A stretch of DNA of 64,000 bases from Sphaerobacter sp. (GTDB taxonomy: Bacteria; Chloroflexota; Chloroflexia; Thermomicrobiales; Thermomicrobiaceae): NCBI GenBank assembly GCA_029961075.1, contig JASBVL010000128.1, positions 1 to 64,000 on the forward strand, in the 5' to 3' direction. The position numbers and the translations under genes were made by a program. The notes under the pieces are model-generated. The model saw nothing but the letters and a program-made list of their open reading frames with translations, did not search any database and was not told the DNA's origin. Of the stretch, positions 42,850 through 52,597 are shown piece after piece (positions within the stretch are counted from its first letter, which is position 1; each line of letters opens with the position of its first letter).

Positions 42850-45291
42850 CTAGCCCACCCGGGCGACGGTCGCCACGCGGTCGTCCGGCCCGACCTCCAG
42901 CAGGCGCGCGCCCCTGGTCGTCCGGCCCTGGCGCCGCAGGTCCTTGACGGCAACCTGCCCCGCCTGGCCCCGCGCCGAGCCGAGCACCACCTCGTCGTCC
43001 GGGCCGACCAGCACCGCCCCGGCGACGCGGTCGCCCGTCGCCAGCGCGATCGCGGCCACCCCGGCCGTGGCCCGCCGCCGGACCGGGAACTCCGCCAGCG
43101 CGGTGCGCTTGCCCATCCCCTGCGCGGTCACGACCAGCAGGTCGCCGTCGCTCCCCGGCGGGATGGCGACGGCCGCCACCACCTCGGCACCCGCCTTGAG
43201 CGTGATGGCGTTCACCCCCTGGCCGTCGCGCCCGGTGGCGCGCACCTCCTCGTCCGGGAACCGCAGCGCCTGCCCGTCGCTCGTCACGACCAGGTACTCG
43301 CCGCCACCGCTGCTGAGCGCCGCCGCCACCACCCGGTCGTCGCCCAGCAGGCGCAGGTCGTTCAGCCCGGCGCTGGTGATGGTGCGGTACTCGGCCAGCG
43401 CCGTCTTCTTCACCTTGCCGTTGGCGGTGAACCAGACGACGTAGCGGTCCGCGTCCAGTTCGCTCGTCGGCAGGATGATCGCGAGCGCCTCGTCCGGCTT
43501 CAGGCCGAAGACCTTCTGGGCCAGATCGCCGGTGGCGGCGCGGGTGCCGGGCGGCACCTCGTGGCCGCGGCCGAGGTAGACCCGCCCGCCGCGCGTCAGC
43601 ACCAGCAGGTAGTCGAGCGTCGAGGCCGGCACGATCGCGGCGATGCCCTCGCCGCGCGGCGTCCGGGCAGCGCGCGCCCGCTTGAAGGCGTTCTCCGGCA
43701 GCGCCTTGACGCGCCCGCTCTCGCTGACCACGACCAGGATCGGCCGCTCCTCGATCAGGCTGGCGACCGGCGCGATCTCGGCGGGCGCCTCCCCATCGAT
43801 CCGGGTGCGGCGGTCGTCGCCGTGCTCCTGGGCGATCGCCGCCAGCTCCTCCTTGAGCAGCGCCACCTTCTTCGCCTCGCTGGCGAGCAGGGCAGTCAGC
43901 TCTTTGATCCGCTTGGTGAGCGCCTTCTTCTCCTCGGCGTACTTGGCGGCGTCGAGCTTCGTCACCTGCGCCAGCGTCATGTTGGCGATCACGTCCGCCT
44001 GGATGTCGCTCAGGTTGTACTTGGCCTTGATCTGCTCCTTCGCCACGTTCCGGTCGCGCGCCTGCTGGAAGATCTTCACGATCTCATCCGCGTGCGCGGC
44101 GCCGATGATCAGGCCCTCGACGACGTGCAGCCGCTCCTGCGCCTTGCGGAGCTGATACTCGGCGCGCTTGGTGATCACGTCGAGCTGGTGGCGATTCCAG
44201 TAGCGCAGCAGCTCGATCATGCCCGTCCGCCGCGGCTGCCGCGCCGGCTGGCCCGGGTCGCCGAAGAGGAAGACCATGTTGACGTTGATCGTCGTCTCCA
44301 GGTCGGTGAAGCGGTAGAGCTGATGCAGCACCACCTCCGGCGTGGCACCGCGCTCCAGCTCGATGACGATCCGCGTGCCCTTCTCGTCGTCCGACTCGTT
44401 GCGCACGTCGGTCACCCCGGTGACCTTGCCGTCGTTCACCGCGGTGATGATCGAGCGCACCAGCCGGGAGCGGGAGATCGGCGGGATCTCGGTGACCACC
44501 AGGTTGCGCTGGCGCAGCGCCTCCTCCAGCCGCACCTCGCCGCGGACGACCAGCCGCCCCTTGCCCGTCTCCAGGTAGGCGCGGATGCCGTCGGTGCCGA
44601 TGATGCGCCCGCCGGTGGGGAAATCCGGCCCCGGCAGCAGGCGCATTAGCTCATCGACGGTCAGCTCCGGGTTGTCGAGCAGCGCCACCGCCGCCCGGAT
44701 CGCCTCCCGCAGGTTGTGCGGCGGGATCTCGGTGGAGAGCCCCACGGCGATGCCCGAGGCCGGGTTGCAGATCGGCGGGATGCGCGCCGGCAGGTAGACC
44801 GGCTGGACCACGTTCGGCATCTGCAGGTAGGTCTGCTCGAACGGGACCGTCTCCTGCTCGATGTCGCGCAGCAGCAGCTCACCGATGGGGGAGAGCCGCA
44901 TCTCGGTGTAGCGGTAGGCCGCGGCGGCGTCACCGTCGATCGAGCCGAAGTTGCCCTGCCCCTCGATCAGCGGGTAGCGCATGGTGAAGTCCTGCGCCAT
45001 CCGCACGGCGGCGTCGTAGACCGCGCTGTCGCCGTGCGGGTGGTAGGACTTCAGCACGTCGCCGACGACCGACGCGCTCTTGACCGTCGGGCGGTTGGAG
45101 CGGTGGCCGTTCTCGTACATGCACCATAGGATGCGGCGCTGCACCGGCTTGAGGCCGTCGCGCGCGTCGGGCAGGGCGCGGCTGGTGACGACCGCCAGGG
45201 CGTACTGGACGAAGGCGTCCTCGAAGAGGGTCGAGAACTCCTCCGTCTCGATCGTCTCCTCATGCCCGTTGGTCAAGACTTTCGTTGCCAT
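42850..45291 (-). CDS. gyrA: Type IIA DNA topoisomerase subunit A (GyrA/ParC)
   Basis: An 813-residue breakage-reunion subunit. The active-site tyrosine is Y128 in YRYTEMR. The quinolone region [10 protein letters not shown] keeps S89 and D93 (equivalent to E. coli S83 and D87). The C-terminal third is a six-bladed propeller, but no canonical GyrA box QRRGG(R/K)G is visible; the nearest are RTPRGEG near residue 540 and RRQGRTTRG near 785. Gyrase versus topo IV is therefore open. Pairs with the subunit B gene upstream. RBS AAAGGA. Confidence 0.9.
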   Translation of the reverse strand: MATKVLTNGHEETIETEEFSTLFEDAFVQYALAVVTSRALPDARDGLKPVQRRILWCMYENGHRSNRPTVKSASVVGDVLKSYHPHGDSAVYDAAVRMAQDFTMRYPLIEGQGNFGSIDGDAAAAYRYTEMRLSPIGELLLRDIEQETVPFEQTYLQMPNVVQPVYLPARIPPICNPASGIAVGLSTEIPPHNLREAIRAAVALLDNPELTVDELMRLLPGPDFPTGGRIIGTDGIRAYLETGKGRLVVRGEVRLEEALRQRNLVVTEIPPISRSRLVRSIITAVNDGKVTGVTDVRNESDDEKGTRIVIELERGATPEVVLHQLYRFTDLETTINVNMVFLFGDPGQPARQPRRTGMIELLRYWNRHQLDVITKRAEYQLRKAQERLHVVEGLIIGAAHADEIVKIFQQARDRNVAKEQIKAKYNLSDIQADVIANMTLAQVTKLDAAKYAEEKKALTKRIKELTALLASEAKKVALLKEELAAIAQEHGDDRRTRIDGEAPAEIAPVASLIEERPILVVVSESGRVKALPENAFKRARAARTPRGEGIAAIVPASTLDYLLVLTRGGRVYLGRGHEVPPGTRAATGDLAQKVFGLKPDEALAIILPTSELDADRYVVWFTANGKVKKTALAEYRTITSAGLNDLRLLGDDRVVAAALSSGGGEYLVVTSDGQALRFPDEEVRATGRDGQGVNAITLKAGAEVVAAVAIPPGSDGDLLVVTAQGMGKRTALAEFPVRRRATAGVAAIALATGDRVAGAVLVGPDDEVVLGSARGQAGQVAVKDLRRQGRTTRGARLLEVGPDDRVATVARVG

Positions 45292-45360
45292 TCGGTCGTG
45301 TCCTTTGGTGGTGGTGTGCGTGTCGTTGCTCGCGTGTTTGGGTCCTTACTTGGTGGGCTC

Positions 45361-45420
45361 GTGCCCGGGGCTAAAGCCGCCGGGCTGACAAGGCGAAGCC
45401 GGCTAAAGCCGGCTGAGGCC
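45361..45420. repeat. GGGGCTAAAGCC-type palindromic repeat
   Basis: Contains GCCCGGGGCTAAAGCCGCCG and the perfect palindrome AGCCGGCTAAAGCCGGCT (45397-45414). A close relative sits inside the composite element at 31173-31235. It directly abuts the transposase remnant. Confidence 0.75.
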
Positions 45421-45421
45421 G

Positions 45422-45690
45422 TCAAGTCGCGCCGGGCTCGGTGCCGTCTGGGTCGACCCGCTCCAACAGATCCCACAGATCACGGGTGGCATGACGGCGT
45501 GGTTGATCATTGACGTACGCCACCACGTTGGGCAAATGGCGCTCGGCAAACGACACGACGCCATACTCGGCTTGCCAGCCGAACTCACCTCTGCTCACGA
45601 GGTCGTTCACCGCCCGCGCGCTTCCGCCCTTGATCCTTCCGACGGCGGTGGCGACTGCGATCGCGGGCGGGATCGATGCAAAACCCGGGC
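45422..45690 (-). pseudogene. IS200-like (Y1/REP-associated) transposase, C-terminal remnant
   Basis: Minus-strand frame reading AVGRIKGGSARAVNDLV, then GEFGWQAEYGVVSFAERHLP and a tail with YVNDQPRRHA. The KGxSxxxxN block followed by FxWQxGYGxxS and the HLPxV-YxxNQxxHH order is the C-terminal half of Y1 (HUH) transposases. The N-terminal part with the HUH motif is missing. It lies between the topoisomerase genes and next to a palindromic repeat, the usual setting for REP-associated transposases. Confidence 0.7.
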
Positions 45691-45793
45691 TCCCTCCTGG
45701 CCCCGTCCCATCTCACCGCCCCCGGCCGCCACCCGGAACAGGGAGCGCGCCGCGCCGCACGAGGGCGCTCGCGAGGCTAGCCCCGGCGGCTCC

Positions 45794-47782
45794 CTACACG
45801 TCGATCTCCTGGTACTTCCGCGCCCGCTGGGCGAGGAAGGTGCGGCGCCCCTCGGCGTTGGTGTCCTCCATCAGCTCGTACACCATCCGCTCGGCCAGCG
45901 CCGCGTCCTCGATCGTCACCCGGCGCAGGCGGCGCCGCTCCGGGTCCATGGTCGTCTCGCGCAGCTCCCGCGGGTTCATCTCGCCCAGCCCCTTGTAGCG
46001 CTTCAGCTCGAAGGGGCCCTTGTGGCTCTTCAGCCACTCGCGCAGCGCCTCGTCGTCGCGCAGCCAGGTCACCTTGCCGTTCTGCCGCACCGAGTAGAGC
46101 GGCGGCGCGGCCAGGTAGATGTGCCCGCGCTCGAGCAACTGCGGCAGCTCCTGCAGGAACAGCGTCAGCAGCAGCGCCTGGATGTGCATGCCGTCGACGT
46201 CGGCGTCGGTCATGATGATGATCTTGTTGAAGCGCAGCCGCGAGATATCGAACGCCTGGCGCGAGCCCGTGCCGATCACCTGCAGCAGCGTGCGGATCTC
46301 CTCGTTCTTCGCGATCCGCTCGATGTTGGCGCGGGCCACGTTCAGCGGCTTGCCGCCGAGCTTCAGCACCGCCTGGAACTCGGAGAAGCGCCCCTGGCTG
46401 GCCGAGCCGCCGGCGCTGTCCCCCTCGACCAGGTACAGCTCGGCGCGCGACGGGTCCTTGGTGTTGCACGGGATGAACTTGTCGGAGATGGCCGCGTCCA
46501 GCAGCGCGCCGTTGCGCCGGCTCTTGCCGGTCATCACCAGCCGGGCCGCGGCCTTGGCTGCGTCCCGCGCCTTGCGCCGCTGCTCCAGCGTGCGCACCCA
46601 CTCCCGCGCCGCCGACTCGTTCGCCTCCAGCCAGCGCGTCAGCGCGTCGCCCACCACCGAGCGGACGATCCCGTCCACGCCGCTGTTCGTCAGCCGGTTC
46701 TTCGTCTGTCCCTCGAACTGCGGGTTGGTCAGCTTGACCGAGACGACCGCCACCAGGCCCGCGCGGATCAGCTCGGCGTCGAACTCGCGCTTCTTGGTGA
46801 TCCCCAGGCGGATCGCCTGGTCGTTGAGCACCTTGGTCAGCGCCGCCTGAAAGCCGCTCTCGTGCGTGCCGCCCTCGACGGTGCGCACGCCGTTGGCGAA
46901 GGAGACGACGCGCGTCCGCTCGCCGCGGTTCGGCTGCAGCGCCACCTCGATGACCATGTCGTCGCGCGTCTCGACGACCGAGACGACTTCCTTGAACAGC
47001 GGTTCGCTCTCCCGGTCGCGCGGGCGGAGCTCCTCGACGTAGTCGACCAGGCCGCGCTCGGAGTAGAAGGTCTGCTCGACCATCGCCCCCGCGTCGTCGT
47101 CCCACACCCGCAGGTGGTAGGCGATGCCGCGGTTCAGGTACGCCGCCGCGCGCAGCCGGCTCTCGATCACGTCGCGCTGGTAGCCGACCGCCGGGTCGGC
47201 GAAGATCTCGCGGTCGAAGAGCCACCGAAGCTGCGTCCCGGTGCGCTGCGGGTCGCAGGGGGTGATGGTGTAGTCGCCGGGCACGCCCCGGGTGAAGGTC
47301 TGGAAGAACTGCTGCCCGTCGCGCCAGACGGTCAGCTCCAGCCGCTCCGACAGGGCGTTGATGACCGTCGCCCCGACGCCGTGCAGGCCGCCGGCGGTCT
47401 TGTAGGCCCCCTGCTCGAACTTGCCGCCGGAGTGCGGCACGGTCAGGATCACCGTCGCGGTCGGCAGCGTCTTCCCGTTGATCTCCTTCGGGTCGAACGG
47501 GATGCCGCGCGCCTCGTCCCGCACCGTGACCCAGCCGTCCCGGTCGATCTCCACCCAGATGTGCTTGCCGTACCCGGCGATGGCCTCATCGGTCGCGTTG
47601 TCGAGCGCTTCCCAGATGAGGTGGTGCAGGCCGGTCGTGCCGGTGGAGCCGATGTACATGCCGGGGCGGGTGCGGATCGCCTCGATCCCTTCCAGCACCC
47701 GGATGCTCGCGCCCGTGTACCCCTGCGCGGCCTGGGTGTCCCCCGCCGCCTGCGCGCGGCGCTTCGTCTTCGTCTCTGCCAT
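45794..47782 (-). CDS. gyrB: Type IIA DNA topoisomerase subunit B (GyrB/ParE)
   Basis: A 662-residue ATPase subunit. GHKL motifs are EALDNATDEAIAG and GGLHGVGATVINALS; the TOPRIM domain has LVEGDSAGGSAS and MTDADVDGMHI, with the closing KRYKGLGEMNP. There is a slight N-terminal extension with a basic KTKRR. It lacks the long insert of E. coli-type GyrB. GGGGAG precedes ATG 47782. It is transcribed before subunit A, from which the transposase remnant separates it by about 500 nt. Confidence 0.93.
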   Translation of the reverse strand: MAETKTKRRAQAAGDTQAAQGYTGASIRVLEGIEAIRTRPGMYIGSTGTTGLHHLIWEALDNATDEAIAGYGKHIWVEIDRDGWVTVRDEARGIPFDPKEINGKTLPTATVILTVPHSGGKFEQGAYKTAGGLHGVGATVINALSERLELTVWRDGQQFFQTFTRGVPGDYTITPCDPQRTGTQLRWLFDREIFADPAVGYQRDVIESRLRAAAYLNRGIAYHLRVWDDDAGAMVEQTFYSERGLVDYVEELRPRDRESEPLFKEVVSVVETRDDMVIEVALQPNRGERTRVVSFANGVRTVEGGTHESGFQAALTKVLNDQAIRLGITKKREFDAELIRAGLVAVVSVKLTNPQFEGQTKNRLTNSGVDGIVRSVVGDALTRWLEANESAAREWVRTLEQRRKARDAAKAAARLVMTGKSRRNGALLDAAISDKFIPCNTKDPSRAELYLVEGDSAGGSASQGRFSEFQAVLKLGGKPLNVARANIERIAKNEEIRTLLQVIGTGSRQAFDISRLRFNKIIIMTDADVDGMHIQALLLTLFLQELPQLLERGHIYLAAPPLYSVRQNGKVTWLRDDEALREWLKSHKGPFELKRYKGLGEMNPRELRETTMDPERRRLRRVTIEDAALAERMVYELMEDTNAEGRRTFLAQRARKYQEIDV

Positions 47783-47880
47783 ATTCGCTCCCCGGCCCGC
47801 GTCGGTGCGCCGATCTCCTGGCCCCGACGCGTCCCCCTCGTGCCTGACCATTCCAGAACTGATGTTCGATTCTCATGCCA

Positions 47881-47910
47881 AGTATAGCGCATCCTGGCCG
47901 GCGCTGCCAA
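47881..47910 (-). promoter_or_regulatory. Promoter of the topoisomerase subunit B gene
   Basis: Minus strand TTGGCA (47905-47910), 18-nt spacer, TATACT (47881-47886), predicting a leader of about 90 nt before ATG 47782. Confidence 0.65.
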
Positions 47911-47978
47911 CCCTCATGTGCGAACGTACGCGGTATTCACCGGTTGCGTGGCGCCGGGCGCCCGGTCGCCGCGCCGCC

Positions 47979-48028
47979 TTGGCCGGCCGACTGCGAGCTG
48001 GTAGCATGGCGCCAGCGTCGCGCTGGCG
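47979..48028 (+). promoter_or_regulatory. Promoter with a hairpin at the transcript start
   Basis: TTGGCC (47979-47984), 17-nt spacer, TAGCAT (48002-48007). Immediately downstream CGCCAGCG-TCG-CGCTGGCG (48010-48028) forms a perfect 8-bp hairpin at the 5' end of the predicted mRNA. Confidence 0.55.
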
Positions 48029-48049
48029 TGGTGAGGAGGAGGTACCCCG

Positions 48050-48505
48050 ATGACGGCTGCAGGCCCGGCCGATCCCGCGTTCGACCCGAGCCGCTACCAG
48101 GACCCCGAGACGATCGCCGAGATCCTGCGCACCGCGCAGACCATCGCGGTCGTCGGGCTGTCGGCGAAGCCGAACCGGCCGAGTCACGGCGTGGCCGCCT
48201 ACCTCCAGCGGCAGGGCTACCGGATCATCCCGGTGAACCCGACCGAGCAGGAGGTGCTGGGCGAGCGGAGTTACCCGTCGCTGCGCGACGTGCCGGTCCC
48301 GGTCGACATCGTGGACGTCTTCCGCCGGGCGGAGGCGGTGCCCGAGGTCGCCCGCGACGCCGTCGCCATCGGCGCCAAGGTGCTCTGGCTCCAACTGGGC
48401 ATCATCAGCCCGGAGGCCGCGGCCATCGCCGAGGCGGGCGGCCTGACCGTCATCATGGACCGCTGCCTGGCGGTCGACCACCAGCGCTGGCTGCGGCGGC
48501 GCTAG
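48050..48505 (+). CDS. CoA-binding domain protein (YccU-like)
   Basis: A 151-residue Rossmann-fold CoA-binding protein. TIAVVGLSAKPNRPSHGVA and YRIIPVNPTEQEVLGE are the conserved phosphate-binding and NPxxxEI-like segments, and VIMDRCLAVDHQR ends the domain. Members bind CoA or acyl-CoA; the physiological role is unclear. GAGGAGGAGG precedes the ATG, with a recognisable promoter and a hairpin leader. Confidence 0.88.
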   Translation: MTAAGPADPAFDPSRYQDPETIAEILRTAQTIAVVGLSAKPNRPSHGVAAYLQRQGYRIIPVNPTEQEVLGERSYPSLRDVPVPVDIVDVFRRAEAVPEVARDAVAIGAKVLWLQLGIISPEAAAIAEAGGLTVIMDRCLAVDHQRWLRRR

Positions 48506-48529
48506 CCCGGCCGCCCGGCGCGGCGGGGT

Positions 48530-48734
48530 GGAGCGCCCGTCCAGCCGGGCCATCCGGGAGCGCCGGCCTCTCGACCGGCTCCCGTCCGCCGCGCACCGGC
48601 CCCGTGGCGCGCCGCCGTCGAACGGAGCATCGGCGGCTCCCGTTCGTCTCCCCCGCTGGAGCGCTGCCGGCGCGCTCCAGCGGCAGGGGCGGGGCTTATC
48701 GAACGGAGTGCCGCCCGCCGTGCGACGGCGTCCT
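48530..48734. repeat. Repeat-rich intergenic region
   Basis: Contains GGGAGCGCCGGCCTCTCGAC with its partner CCGGCTCCCG (about 48558-48588), and a GGCAGGGGCGGGGC element at about 48680 resembling those at 19540 and 41677. No gene. Confidence 0.6.
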
Positions 48735-49262
48735 TCAGCCGGCGTCGCTCTGCTCGCTCGGGGGCAGCAAATACTCCGGCACCGGCTCCGGCGGGAGGGC
48801 GGCCACGGCCTCGGGGAAGGCGGCCACCAGCTCCCGCACGCGCTCGACCGGCTTGGGGCTCCGCGCCAGCCGGGCCGCCTCCCGCGGCGTGGCGGCGCGG
48901 TGCTCGATCTCCACCAGGAAGCCGCCGCCGAGCGCCGAGGTGTAGATCGCCTCGCCCTGGCCGGTGAGCTGGGCCGCGACGTCCCGCCAGCGCGGGTGGC
49001 CCTGCGGTGCCATCGCCGTCATCCACCAGGTGAGGACGATCGTGCCGTCCGGCGCCACGTGGCCGTTCAGGACGACGTCCTGCCCCGCCTCCAGCAGCAG
49101 CCGGTCGCCCTCGATCACCGCCGTCTCGCCGATCTCGCGCGCCAGCTCGGCGAGAAGCTCGCGGCGCATGGCGACCGTCAGCGTCTGCCGGCGCTCGGCG
49201 CCGCCCGGCGCCTCTCGGCTGTCGGGGCCGGTTGCCCCGCTCCCCTGCGCGTCCGCCATCAT
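48735..49262 (-). CDS. Hypothetical protein
   Basis: A 175-residue soluble protein not recognised. The N-terminal 30 residues are Gly/Ala-rich and acidic; the middle (AMRRELLAELAREIGETAV...VVLNGHVAPDGTIVLTWWM) is likely a small beta-rich domain. The end is proline-rich (PPEPVPEYLLPP). Two consecutive ATG codons (49262 and 49259) are possible starts; GGAGCAGGGG lies upstream. Divergent from the aldolase gene. Confidence 0.6.
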   Translation of the reverse strand: MMADAQGSGATGPDSREAPGGAERRQTLTVAMRRELLAELAREIGETAVIEGDRLLLEAGQDVVLNGHVAPDGTIVLTWWMTAMAPQGHPRWRDVAAQLTGQGEAIYTSALGGGFLVEIEHRAATPREAARLARSPKPVERVRELVAAFPEAVAALPPEPVPEYLLPPSEQSDAG

Positions 49263-49405
49263 CCCCTGCTCCGTCCGTGTCGTCGCACGACTCCCAAGGC
49301 GTCCGATTCTACACGGTCGGGCGCTGCGCTGCCCGACCCGCTGTGCTACGATGCCCCCACCGGAGTGGTGCCGGGTGACCGGACGAGACGAGGGAGCACG
49401 GACGG

Positions 49406-50311
49406 ATGACTGAGCGGACGGCGCGGTACCCGGGCGTCTACGCGGCGATGGCGACGCCGCTGACGCCGGAGCTCCAGGTGGACACCGCGGGCGTGCGGCG
49501 GCTGGTGACCTCCTTGCTCGACGCGGGCATCGACGGGCTGTCGATCCTGGGCTCGACCGGGGAGTGCAACGGGCTGCCCCGGCCCCAGCGCCAGGCGCTG
49601 CTGGCCGCGGTGATGGAGGCCGCGGAGGGGCGCGGGACGATCTTCACCGGCGCGGCCGGCACGGTCGTGGACGACATCGTGGCCGACCTGAAGGCAGCGG
49701 ACGGCAGCGGCGCGGCCGGTGCCCTGGTGCCGCCCCCGTTCTACTTCCCGCTCAACACGCCGGCGGTCATCGACTACTTCCTCCACGTGGCCGAGGCGAG
49801 CCCGATCCCCATCCTGCTCTACAACATCCCCAAGCTCACCAAGGTGCCGATCGCGGTCGAGGCCGTCGCGCGGCTGGCGGAGCACCCCAACATCATCGGC
49901 ATCAAGGACAGCAGCGGGGACTTCGGCTACTTCACCGCGGTGGTGCGGGCCGTGGCCGAGCATCCCGACTTCACCGTGCTGACCGGCTCCGACGCGCTGC
50001 TCGCCAGCAGCCTCTTCGCCGGTGGGGACGGCATCATCGGCGCGACCGTCAACGTCGTGCCGGAGGCCGAGGCGGGGATCTACAAGGCCATGCGCGCGGG
50101 AGACATCGCCACCGCCCACGCGCTCCAGCGCCTGGTGGCCGAGGTCACCGACGCGTGCCGCATCGGCGTCTTCCCGGCCGCCTACAAGGCGGCGCTGGCG
50201 CTGAAGGGGCTCTGCGGGCCGCACATGACCCGGCCCATCCCCATGCTCAGCGAGGGGGAGCTGGCGGAGCTGCGCCGTCGCCTGGCCGGGCTGGGCGTGA
50301 TCGCGGCGTGA
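49406..50311 (+). CDS. DHDPS/N-acetylneuraminate lyase family aldolase
   Basis: A 301-residue TIM-barrel aldolase. The GSTGE motif (49-53), Y139 in LLYNIPK and the Schiff-base lysine K167 in IIGIKDSSGD are all in place. The family includes dihydrodipicolinate synthase and several sugar-acid aldolases. No lysine genes are nearby, so the substrate is open; the downstream M20 peptidase gives no strong clue. No strong RBS is seen. A heptamer-arm repeat follows the stop by two bases. Confidence 0.88.
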   Translation: MTERTARYPGVYAAMATPLTPELQVDTAGVRRLVTSLLDAGIDGLSILGSTGECNGLPRPQRQALLAAVMEAAEGRGTIFTGAAGTVVDDIVADLKAADGSGAAGALVPPPFYFPLNTPAVIDYFLHVAEASPIPILLYNIPKLTKVPIAVEAVARLAEHPNIIGIKDSSGDFGYFTAVVRAVAEHPDFTVLTGSDALLASSLFAGGDGIIGATVNVVPEAEAGIYKAMRAGDIATAHALQRLVAEVTDACRIGVFPAAYKAALALKGLCGPHMTRPIPMLSEGELAELRRRLAGLGVIAA

Positions 50312-50312
50312 C

Positions 50313-50477
50313 GCGTATTCCGTGTTGCGTAGTGCGTACTGCGTATTCCGTGATGCGTGCTGCGGATTTGGTGTTCCGTACCCCTCACCCCCTGCCCCTC
50401 TCCCAACTTTGGGAGAGGGGAGCACACGCAATACGCAATACGCAATACGCAGTACGGCCCACGCATGACGCATGACG
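50313..50477. repeat. Heptamer-arm nested palindrome, copy 4
   Basis: Left arm 50313-50382 has ten 7-nt units; core 50395-50420; right arm 50422-50477 has eight inverted units, including CAATACG three times. It starts two bases after the aldolase stop and ends next to the RBS of the M20 gene. Confidence 0.92.
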
Positions 50478-50489
50478 AAAGGAGATCCG

Positions 50490-51866
50490 ATGTCGCTCGA
50501 CGCGTACGAGCGCTACCTGGTGGAGCATGAGGAGGAGCACCTCGAGGCGCTCAAGGAGTTCCTGCGCATCCCCAGCGTGAGCGCGCTGCCGGAGCACCAG
50601 GCCGACGTGCGCCGCGCCGCCGAGTGGCTGGCGGACTACCTGCGGCGGATCGGCGTGCCCGAGGTTGAGCTCCTGCCCACCGAGCGGAACCCGGTCGTCT
50701 TCGGGGCCTGGCACGTCGACGATGCCCAGCCGACGGCGCTGATCTACGGGCACTACGACGTCCAGCCGCCCGACCCGCTCGATCTCTGGACCTCGCCGCC
50801 CTTCGAGCCGGTGGTCCGCGACGGCAAGGTGTACGCCCGCGGCGCCGCGGACGACAAGGGCGGCGTGATGCTGGCGCTCCAGGGCGTCGAGGCGGTGGTG
50901 CGCACCCGGGGAAAGCCGCCGATCAACCTGAAGTTCTTCTTCGAGGGCGAGGAGGAGATCGGCAGCCCCAGCCTGCCCACCTTCATGCCGGCTCACCGGG
51001 AGCGACTGGCGTGCGACTTCATCATCAGCGCCGACGGCGGCCAGCCGGCGCTCGACCAGCCGGGCATCACGCTCTCGGCCAAGGGGCTGTGTGCCTGCCA
51101 GGTCAACGTGCGCACCGCCGACACCGACCTGCACTCCGGCATGTTCGGCGCCGTCGTCCCCAATGCCGCGCAGGTGGCCGCGCACCTGGCCGCCTCGTTC
51201 CACACCCCGGACGGCCGGGTGGCGGTCGAGGGCTTCTACGATCGAGTGCGCGAGTTGAGCCCGGCGGAGCGGGCGGAGCTGGAGGCCAGCCGTGCCGGCG
51301 AGCGCGCCTACTGGGAGCAGGTGGGCGCGCCCGCCCTCTGGGGTGAGCCCGGCTACAGCCCGGTGGTGCGCGTCGCGGCCCGCCCGACGCTCGACATCAA
51401 CGGCATCTGGGGCGGGTTCCAGGGCGATGGGGTCAAGACGGTGACGCCCTGCGCGGCGCACATCAAGATCACCTGTCGCCTGGTCCCCGATCAGGACCCG
51501 GAGGAGATCCTGGACCTGATCGAGCGCCACGTCGCGCGGCACTGCCCGCCCTGGGCCACGGTCACCGTCGAGCGCTTCCCCGGCTCCTCGCGCCCCTTCG
51601 CCATCTCGCGGGACCATCCGGCGCTGCAGACCGCGGCGCGGGTGCTCGAGCAGCTCTACGGCAAGCCGCCGGTCGTGGCGCGGCAGGGCGGGACCATCCC
51701 CGTCGCCGAGATCTTCCAGCGGGTGCTGGGGGCCGACATGATCTTCTTCGGGTTCGGCACCCCGGACGGCAACGTCCACGCGCCCAACGAGTCGATGCGC
51801 CTGGAGAGCCTGCGCCGCGGCCGCCGCGCCTACAGCGCCTACCTGACGGCGCTGGCGCGCGCCTGA
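50490..51866 (+). CDS. M20 family dipeptidase/metallopeptidase
   Basis: A 458-residue zinc peptidase. YGHYDVQPP carries the first metal histidine, RGAADDKGG the bridging aspartate, and FFFEGEEEIGSPS the catalytic glutamate pair. A dimerisation lid is inserted mid-protein, and PNESMRLESL closes the domain. Members cleave dipeptides or related amides in the cytoplasm. AAAGGAG lies just upstream of ATG 50490, next to the repeat element. Confidence 0.92.
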   Translation: MSLDAYERYLVEHEEEHLEALKEFLRIPSVSALPEHQADVRRAAEWLADYLRRIGVPEVELLPTERNPVVFGAWHVDDAQPTALIYGHYDVQPPDPLDLWTSPPFEPVVRDGKVYARGAADDKGGVMLALQGVEAVVRTRGKPPINLKFFFEGEEEIGSPSLPTFMPAHRERLACDFIISADGGQPALDQPGITLSAKGLCACQVNVRTADTDLHSGMFGAVVPNAAQVAAHLAASFHTPDGRVAVEGFYDRVRELSPAERAELEASRAGERAYWEQVGAPALWGEPGYSPVVRVAARPTLDINGIWGGFQGDGVKTVTPCAAHIKITCRLVPDQDPEEILDLIERHVARHCPPWATVTVERFPGSSRPFAISRDHPALQTAARVLEQLYGKPPVVARQGGTIPVAEIFQRVLGADMIFFGFGTPDGNVHAPNESMRLESLRRGRRAYSAYLTALARA

Positions 51867-52030
51867 AAACCCACACCCGCCGGTCGCGACGGCCCCGCGG
51901 CCGTCTCGACCGCGCCTCCCGCCGCGGTGTCACGACCTTGTTGCGCCCGCGCGCGATCTGTTGCGCGGGCGCGCACCGTGCAAGGGACAATGGGGCTCAA
52001 CGATGCGGTCCCGGAGGGAGGGCGGACAGC

Positions 52031-52423
52031 ATGCCAGAGCGACCGGCGGCCTACCGCGAGGTCATGGCCACCGCGCGCGAGCGGCTCCTGGGGCGGCGCG
52101 CGGAGCTCGAGCAGCACCGAGCCAGCGTCGAGCGCCTGCTGGCTGCGTTGACCGACAGCCAGGAGGCCGAAGGGACGATCGCGACGCACATTGCCGACGC
52201 GGCCTCCGACCTGATGGAGGCGCAAGCCACCGTTGGCACCCTGACGGAGATCGACCGGGAGGTGGCCGACATCGACGAGGCGCTGGCGCGCCTCGAGCGC
52301 GGGACGTACGGCGTCTGCATCGACTGCGGCGAGCTGATCGATCCGGCGCGGCTCAAGGCGCTCCCGACCGCGGTGCGCTGCCTGCGCTGCCAGACCCACT
52401 ACGAGCACCGCATCCAGGCGTAG
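52031..52423 (+). CDS. TraR/DksA-type zinc-finger protein
   Basis: A 130-residue protein. A coiled-coil N-terminal half (ARERLLGRRAELEQHRASVERL) is followed by a four-cysteine zinc finger, GVCIDCGELIDPARL and CLRCQ. DksA proteins bind the RNA polymerase secondary channel to modulate stringent control. The acidic coiled-coil tip Asp pair is not obvious by eye. The ATG follows GGAGGGAGGGCGG. A strong terminator follows. Confidence 0.85.
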   Translation: MPERPAAYREVMATARERLLGRRAELEQHRASVERLLAALTDSQEAEGTIATHIADAASDLMEAQATVGTLTEIDREVADIDEALARLERGTYGVCIDCGELIDPARLKALPTAVRCLRCQTHYEHRIQA

Positions 52424-52440
52424 CGTCGCCGCGGCCCGCG

Positions 52441-52490
52441 CACGGGCCGCCGGTCCCGCGTCGGTCCTGGCGCGCCGGGACCGGCCCGTG
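52441..52490. terminator. Terminator hairpin
   Basis: Outer arms CACGGGC/GCCCGTG and inner arms CGGTCCCG/CGGGACCG, 18 nt after the DksA-type gene's stop. Confidence 0.65.
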
Positions 52491-52597
52491 GCTGCTTCGG
52501 CCTGGCGCCTATCGCCTCGGGCGCGCCGATGCCGTACACTCGATCGCTGTGACTCGGCCGCCTCGGTGCCTGCGGCCGGACGGAAAGGCAGCGATCG

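Noticed and set aside
49406-50311. Naming the aldolase dapA
   Set aside because: Motifs fit the whole DHDPS/NAL superfamily and no lysine-pathway neighbours are present, so a specific symbol is not supported.
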